In this document: one piece after another, positions 6,349 to 9,237 of the stretch
Layout: each line of letters begins with the position of its first letter
Numbering within the stretch: the stretch's first letter is position 1
NCBI GenBank assembly: GCA_020861125.1
Contig: JAJBSZ010000230.1
Location: forward strand, 1-9,237
Source of the DNA: Planctomycetota bacterium
GTDB lineage: Bacteria > Planctomycetota > SZUA-567
Length of the DNA: 9,237 bases
Direction of reading: 5' to 3'
The notes under the pieces: model-generated
Told to the model about the DNA's origin: nothing
Databases searched by the model: none
What the model saw: the letters and a program-made list of their open reading frames with translations, nothing else
Program-made: the position numbers and the translations under genes

Positions 6349-6365
6349 TATCGTTTCCTTTGTCT

Positions 6366-7505
6366 TCAGGTGGCAGTGAATCGGTTGGCGGCGGCGCGCA
6401 TTGTTTCCCGCACCCGGACGCCGAAGGGGCACCGGCGTTCGCAGGCGCCGCAGTGGCTGCAGGCTGATGCCCGCCGGGCCAGTGACTGGTAATGTTCCCG
6501 GGCCAAGTGGTCGCCGGCCTCGGCCAGGTCGAGAAAGCGGTGGACCGCGGCGATATCGATGGCCGCCGGGCAGGGGAGGCAATGGTTGCAGTAGACGCAG
6601 GTGCCGCGCAGGCGGGCGGGCCGAAGGTCGCGGATCCAGGCGTAGTCCCGCTCCGCCGGGCTGGCCTGGTAAAGGTGCACTGCCTGCCGCAGCTCGTCCA
6701 GCGACTTGATGCCCACCACCGCCGACCGCACGGCCGGGCGGTCCAGGGCATACTGGAGACATTGGGTCACCGACAGCGCCTGGCCGAAGGGAGAGGTACG
6801 GTCGTTAAGCAGCAGACCGCCGGCGAAAGGTTTCATCACGATGATGCCGAGGCCCTGCCGCCGGCATTCGTCATAGAACGCGGCACGCCGGCGGCTGGCG
6901 CGATCCGGTGCGTCGGCCGGCGCTGCCAGGCCCTCGAAAGCCAGGTGGTTGACCGGATCGAAATCGTAGGCCGGATTCAGGCTGAACAGGCACAGGTCGA
7001 AGCCCCCCGCGGCCAGGAACCGCTCGGCGATGTCGATGGTGTGGGTGGCGAAGCCGACCTGCCGCAGGACTCCGTCCCGCCGCAGCCGCAGGGCATAGTC
7101 GTACACGCCGGAGGCAAAAACCTCCTCGTAGTCCTCCGCCTCGTCGACGCAGTGGATGAAGCCGGCGTCGGCATAGTCGGTGCCCAACTGTCGCAGATGG
7201 GCGGCGAACCACCGCTGCACCGTGGCCAGGTCCCGCGTCCGCGCGTACTGCCCGTCGGGGAAGGTCAGGCCCAGATGCATTTGGTAGACAAATTCCCCGC
7301 GCCGTCCCGCCAGAGCCGGCCCGAGCCGCGCCAGGGGCGTGTCGTAGGCCATGGCAAAATCCAGGAGGTTGATACCGTTGTCGCCGGCGTAAGCCAGGAT
7401 CCGTCCGGTTTCCTCATGGTCGATCTCATGCCAGTGCACTGCACCGAGACCGATGGTGCTCACGGCCTGGCCGTTGGGGAGGGTTCGGTATTCCGTCATT
7501 GTCAT
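6366..7505 (-). CDS. Aldo/keto reductase with C-terminal ferredoxin-type 4Fe-4S domain
   Basis: This 379-aa protein has an AKR domain (about 1-290) followed by two cysteine motifs: C303-x2-C306-x2-C309-x2-C312-P and C349-x2-C352-x2-C355-x3-C359-P, which should hold 4Fe-4S clusters. D49 and Y54 (INLLDFAMAYD) and H118 (GFIHCVDE) of the AKR tetrad are present. The usual catalytic Lys is missing: the position falls in FVYQMHLG, at M76 or H77. I recall similar Lys-less sequences (IQGHxxx, DGQYxRTRDL) in Fe-S AKRs of anaerobes, so this is likely a subfamily trait and points to electron transfer or unusual chemistry. It is cytosolic. Two ATGs (7505 and 7499) are possible after GAGGAAAC; the first is given. 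It heads a leftward unit with the exported hydrolase and is divergent from the DUF362 gene. Confidence 0.93.
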   Translation of the reverse strand: MTMTEYRTLPNGQAVSTIGLGAVHWHEIDHEETGRILAYAGDNGINLLDFAMAYDTPLARLGPALAGRRGEFVYQMHLGLTFPDGQYARTRDLATVQRWFAAHLRQLGTDYADAGFIHCVDEAEDYEEVFASGVYDYALRLRRDGVLRQVGFATHTIDIAERFLAAGGFDLCLFSLNPAYDFDPVNHLAFEGLAAPADAPDRASRRRAAFYDECRRQGLGIIVMKPFAGGLLLNDRTSPFGQALSVTQCLQYALDRPAVRSAVVGIKSLDELRQAVHLYQASPAERDYAWIRDLRPARLRGTCVYCNHCLPCPAAIDIAAVHRFLDLAEAGDHLAREHYQSLARRASACSHCGACERRCPFGVRVRETMRAAANRFTAT

Positions 7506-7569
7506 GTTTCCTCGTACGCTGGTCCCGGCGGCATTTGGACGGCGGAAGACGGTCGGTGGCGGCCGGGCC

Positions 7570-7586
7570 TATGCCTGCCAGGCATA
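7570..7586. promoter_or_regulatory. Perfect 17-nt palindrome, probable operator of the reductase-hydrolase unit
   Basis: TATGCCTGCCAGGCATA has perfect 8-bp arms around one central base. It begins 12 bases downstream of the leftward TATAAT box, covering about +5 to +21, a classic repressor position. I do not recognise the cognate regulator, and no regulator gene is in the window. It could instead form a short hairpin in the mRNA leader. Confidence 0.5.
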
Positions 7587-7597
7587 CTGTCTTATTC

Positions 7598-7603
7598 ATT
7601 ATA
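7598..7603 (-). promoter_or_regulatory. -10 box of the Fe-S reductase / hydrolase unit
   Basis: There is a perfect leftward TATAAT (7603-7598) in an AT-rich island. Nothing close to TTGACA occurs at 16-18 bp upstream (TAATTA at 17 bp). Transcription would start near 7591, leaving an 85-nt leader. The weak -35 suggests an activator or an alternative sigma factor contribution. Confidence 0.5.
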
Positions 7604-7608
7604 AGTAC

Positions 7609-7639
7609 TTGAACTTTTGGTAATTACGGATAGTATACA
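7609..7639 (+). promoter_or_regulatory. Weak candidate rightward promoter toward the DUF362 gene
   Basis: TTGAAC (7609-7614) and TATACA (7634-7639) are 19 bp apart, longer than ideal. If used, the DUF362 message would have a leader of about 250 nt that includes the whole repeat cluster. A start inside the repeat cluster, which carries two TTGACT hexamers, is the alternative. Confidence 0.3.
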
Positions 7640-7757
7640 ATAAGGCGGCACCGGTTGCGGGGTTTTTTTGCGGCCCATGCCGTCTCCGTCCTGGGGATCG
7701 CCAGACCAACGGCGTTCCCAACGGGAAAAAAGGCGGGGCCCGTCCATCGAACGCCTG

Positions 7758-7867
7758 CTAGTACACAGTCAATTTTGAAACTGTGGGCATCAACTTCTGC
7801 AAACACCGGTACGGTGAAGAAATTGACTGTGTACATAACCACGATCTCACTCTTGACTGTGTACTAG
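7758..7867. repeat. Cluster of inverted and direct repeats (core TTGACTGTGTAC) upstream of the DUF362 gene
   Basis: The left copy (7758-7772, CTAGTACACAGTCAA) is an exact inverted match of the right copy (7853-7867, TTGACTGTGTACTAG). A third copy (7820-7834, AAATTGACTGTGTAC) is an exact 15-bp inverted match of 7761-7775 and a direct repeat of the right copy at a 30-bp step. A degenerate copy (TTGAAACTGTG, 7775-7785) lies inside. The cluster may be a multi-site operator, or the remnant of a small mobile element with complex ends bounded by CTAG. Confidence 0.75.
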
Positions 7868-7893
7868 TCTTCTCTCTGTCATAAGGAGCAGCC

Positions 7894-8862
7894 ATGAACA
7901 GACGCGATTTTCTCCGCACCGCCGGTTTCACCGCCGCCGGTGCCTTGTTGGGCGGGCGCCTTCCCGCCTTTGCATCGGCGGCGACCGGCCCCGCCGCCGC
8001 CCCTGCCACGGTGTACTTCACCCGCGACCTCAGTGCGGCCGGTCTCCAGAAGCTGTACGGCCTGGTAAACGGACCGCTCACCGGCAACATTGCGGTCAAG
8101 GTCCACACCGGCGAACCGCACGGGCCCAACATCATTCCCGTGCCCTGGGTCCGCGAGCTCTTGGCCACCATTTCCGGCGCCACGGTGGTGGAGACCAACG
8201 TGTTCTATGGCGGGCCCCGTTCCACCACCGAGGGCCACCGGGAGACCCTGCGGATCAACGGTTGGGACTTCGGTCCGGTCGATATTCTCGATGCCGACGG
8301 CGACGTGAATCTGCCGGTGCCGGGCGGCCGGTGGTACCGGGAGATCGCCATGGGCAAGAACCTCGTCAACTACGATTCCATGCTGGTCTTGACCCACTTC
8401 AAGGGCCACACCATGGGCGGATTCGGCGGCTCCCTCAAGAACATCGCCATCGGCTGTGCCTCCGGCCAGGTCGGCAAAAAGCAACTGCACCAGAGCGGCG
8501 ACAATATGTGGGGCCATACCGGCGAACGGTTCATGGAAAACATGGCCGAGTCCGGCAAGGCGATTCTCAGCCATTTCGGTCCCCGGTTGACCTACATCAA
8601 CGTCATGCGCAACATGTCGGTGGACTGCGATTGCGCTGGCACCGACGCCGCGCCGGTCACTACACCGGACATCGGCATTCTCGCCTCCACCGACCTGCTG
8701 GCCATCGATCAGGCCGCGGTGGATCTGGTCTACGCTCTGCCGGCGGCGGAGCGCCGGGACCTGGTGGAGCGCATTGAATCCCGCGCCGGACTCCGCCAGC
8801 TCTCGGCTATGGAAGAACTGGGCATGGGATCGCGGCAGTACGAATTGGTCCCCGTGGACTGA
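7894..8862 (+). CDS. DUF362 family protein with Tat signal
   Basis: This 322-aa protein starts MNRRDFLRTAGFTAAGALLG, a twin-arginine signal (RRDFLR at 3-8), with likely cleavage near ASA around residue 29. It should therefore be folded, possibly with a cofactor, before export. The DUF362 core is recognisable: AVKVHTGEPHGPN, an ATVVETNVFYGG segment, LTHFKGHTMGGFGGSLKNIA (166-185), C188 in IGCAS, and CDCAGTDAAPVTTPDIGIL with C245 and C247, followed by DLLAIDQAAVDLV. Many DUF362 proteins carry a ferredoxin domain at the C-terminus; this one does not. The biochemical function of the family is not settled. AAGGAGCAGCC precedes the ATG. The gene is divergent from the Fe-S reductase and hydrolase genes, and the repeat cluster ends 26 bases before its start codon. 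Confidence 0.9.
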   Translation: MNRRDFLRTAGFTAAGALLGGRLPAFASAATGPAAAPATVYFTRDLSAAGLQKLYGLVNGPLTGNIAVKVHTGEPHGPNIIPVPWVRELLATISGATVVETNVFYGGPRSTTEGHRETLRINGWDFGPVDILDADGDVNLPVPGGRWYREIAMGKNLVNYDSMLVLTHFKGHTMGGFGGSLKNIAIGCASGQVGKKQLHQSGDNMWGHTGERFMENMAESGKAILSHFGPRLTYINVMRNMSVDCDCAGTDAAPVTTPDIGILASTDLLAIDQAAVDLVYALPAAERRDLVERIESRAGLRQLSAMEELGMGSRQYELVPVD

Positions 8863-8933
8863 GGCCGATGCCGCCACCGGCGCGGCGTTATACCGCTCGG
8901 CCATCTCCCCCATCGCCTTTAGTCCTGCGAGAA

Positions 8934-8969
8934 AAGCCCCGGAAGCCCTGCCGTCACGGCAGGGCTTCC
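8934..8969 (-). terminator. Terminator overlapping the 3' end of the cyclophilin-like gene
   Basis: A perfect 13-bp stem (8941-8953 with 8957-8969) has a 3-nt loop that is exactly the TGA stop codon of the leftward gene. Leftward it is followed by GGGGC and TTTT (8937-8934). Rightward there is no T-run, so it mainly ends the leftward transcript, but it lies between convergent genes and may also block or end the DUF362 transcript. Confidence 0.72.
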
Positions 8970-9237
8970 AGCGTTACGGTTGCCCCTTCCGGCAGGGCCG
9001 CCAGCCGGTCCTTACCGGCGGTGATGGCGCCGAGGATCACGAGTCCACCGCCGGCCGTGCCAAGGCCCCGGTAAAACAGGGCCAGGTTGCCCCAGGGGGC
9101 AAAGTACGCGACGTCCCCATCCGCCGCCGCGCCGCCGCCGTCGGTGGCCAGCTTACGGTCCAAAACCGCGATCTTTTCCGCACCGGCAAAATCCAGGAAG
9201 GTGAGGCTGAGGGGCAAACGGGATACGAGGTCCCGGC
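8954..9237 (-). CDS. Cyclophilin-like fold protein (PF18050-type), N-terminus beyond window
   Basis: The last 93 codons are visible and the frame stays open to the right edge. The visible part reads RDLVSRLPLSLTFLDFAGAE, then AVLDRKL, DVAYFAPWGNLALFYRGLG, GGGLVILGAI and VTLEALP. The DFxGxEKI, YxPWGNLxxFY and LGxI pattern matches the bacterial cyclophilin-like family (about 110-130 aa domains), which adopt a cyclophilin barrel but are not proven prolyl isomerases. The TTG at 9217 is an internal Leu, not the start, because the family pattern continues upstream. It converges on the DUF362 gene. Any signal peptide or lipobox, common in the family, would lie outside the window. Confidence 0.85.
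   Translation of the reverse strand, partial: RDLVSRLPLSLTFLDFAGAEKIAVLDRKLATDGGGAAADGDVAYFAPWGNLALFYRGLGTAGGGLVILGAITAGKDRLAALPEGATVTLEALP

Larger units (their letters stand above)
7506..7893. other. Divergent control region, 388 bp, no convincing gene
   Basis: Short open frames of 70-72 aa cross this region on both strands, but they lack good ribosome sites and their C-termini just translate the repeats, so I do not call them. The region holds a 17-nt palindrome (7570-7586), an AT-rich promoter zone (7585-7645) amid GC-rich DNA, a 7-bp inverted pair (7711-7717 with 7749-7755), and the repeat cluster 7758-7867 just ahead of the DUF362 gene. Confidence 0.7.

Noticed and set aside
5230..6492. 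A 420-codon rightward open frame
   Set aside because: It lies antisense to the esterase with its full catalytic motifs, and its translation is Gly/Arg/Gln-rich low-complexity sequence typical of GC-rich shadows.
7711..7755. Inverted pair GGCGTTC / GAACGCC as a terminator or operator
   Set aside because: Only 7 bp with a 31-nt gap and no T-run; likely chance in GC-rich DNA.
7655..7867. A 70-codon rightward frame and a 72-codon leftward frame in the divergent region
   Set aside because: They have no good ribosome sites, and the end of the rightward one (LTVY twice) is just the translated repeats; they look non-coding.
7820..7867. A CRISPR-like array
   Set aside because: There are only two direct 12-bp copies with one 18-bp gap and an inverted third copy; no array structure and no cas genes.
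7879..8913. A 344-codon leftward open frame
   Set aside because: It is antisense to the DUF362 gene, which has a Tat signal, a ribosome site and conserved motifs.

Overview
This is a GC-rich bacterial chromosomal window with ten protein-coding genes. Two of them run off the window edges. The bL27 sequence (RGVKRFGGE region), together with the mix of a DUF362 protein with a Tat signal, a ferredoxin-type aldo/keto reductase and paired DUF21/CBS proteins, suggests a member of the PVC superphylum (Verrucomicrobiota, Kiritimatiellota or Lentisphaerota). This is inference from residue patterns; no search was run.

Layout. Positions 1-2794 are read leftward: rplU (bL21), rpmA (bL27), an intrinsic terminator, then two tandem DUF21/CBS (CorC/HlyC-like) membrane proteins. 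The second overlaps the first by a GTGA and runs off the left edge. Positions 2795-3147 are non-coding and hold the likely rplU promoter, a terminator with no obvious upstream gene, and a candidate rightward promoter. The rightward gene at 3148-4137 is a soluble aldo/keto reductase with the full catalytic tetrad. It converges on two small leftward genes for secreted proteins of unknown function (165 aa and 63 aa), which have a good sigma70-type promoter at 5155-5183.

Positions 5293-7505 form a leftward two-gene unit: an aldo/keto reductase with two 4Fe-4S cysteine motifs, then an exported HSL-type alpha/beta hydrolase. A 388-bp divergent region (7506-7893) separates this unit from a rightward DUF362 protein with a Tat signal. 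That region carries an AT-rich promoter zone, a 17-nt palindrome next to the leftward -10 box, and an unusual cluster of inverted and direct repeats. At the right edge is the C-terminal part of a leftward cyclophilin-like protein whose stop codon lies in the loop of its own terminator.

How the genes fit together. rplU and rpmA are housekeeping. The DUF21/CBS pair may be transcribed by readthrough of the terminator after rpmA. The hydrolase, Fe-S reductase and DUF362 genes share a divergent control region and could form one redox or catabolic module, but the sequence does not give a substrate. I found no tRNA, rRNA, CRISPR array, transposase gene or phage gene. I found no convincing new biological system; the most unexplained signals are the repeat cluster at 7758-7867 and the two terminator arrangements around the ribosomal protein genes.
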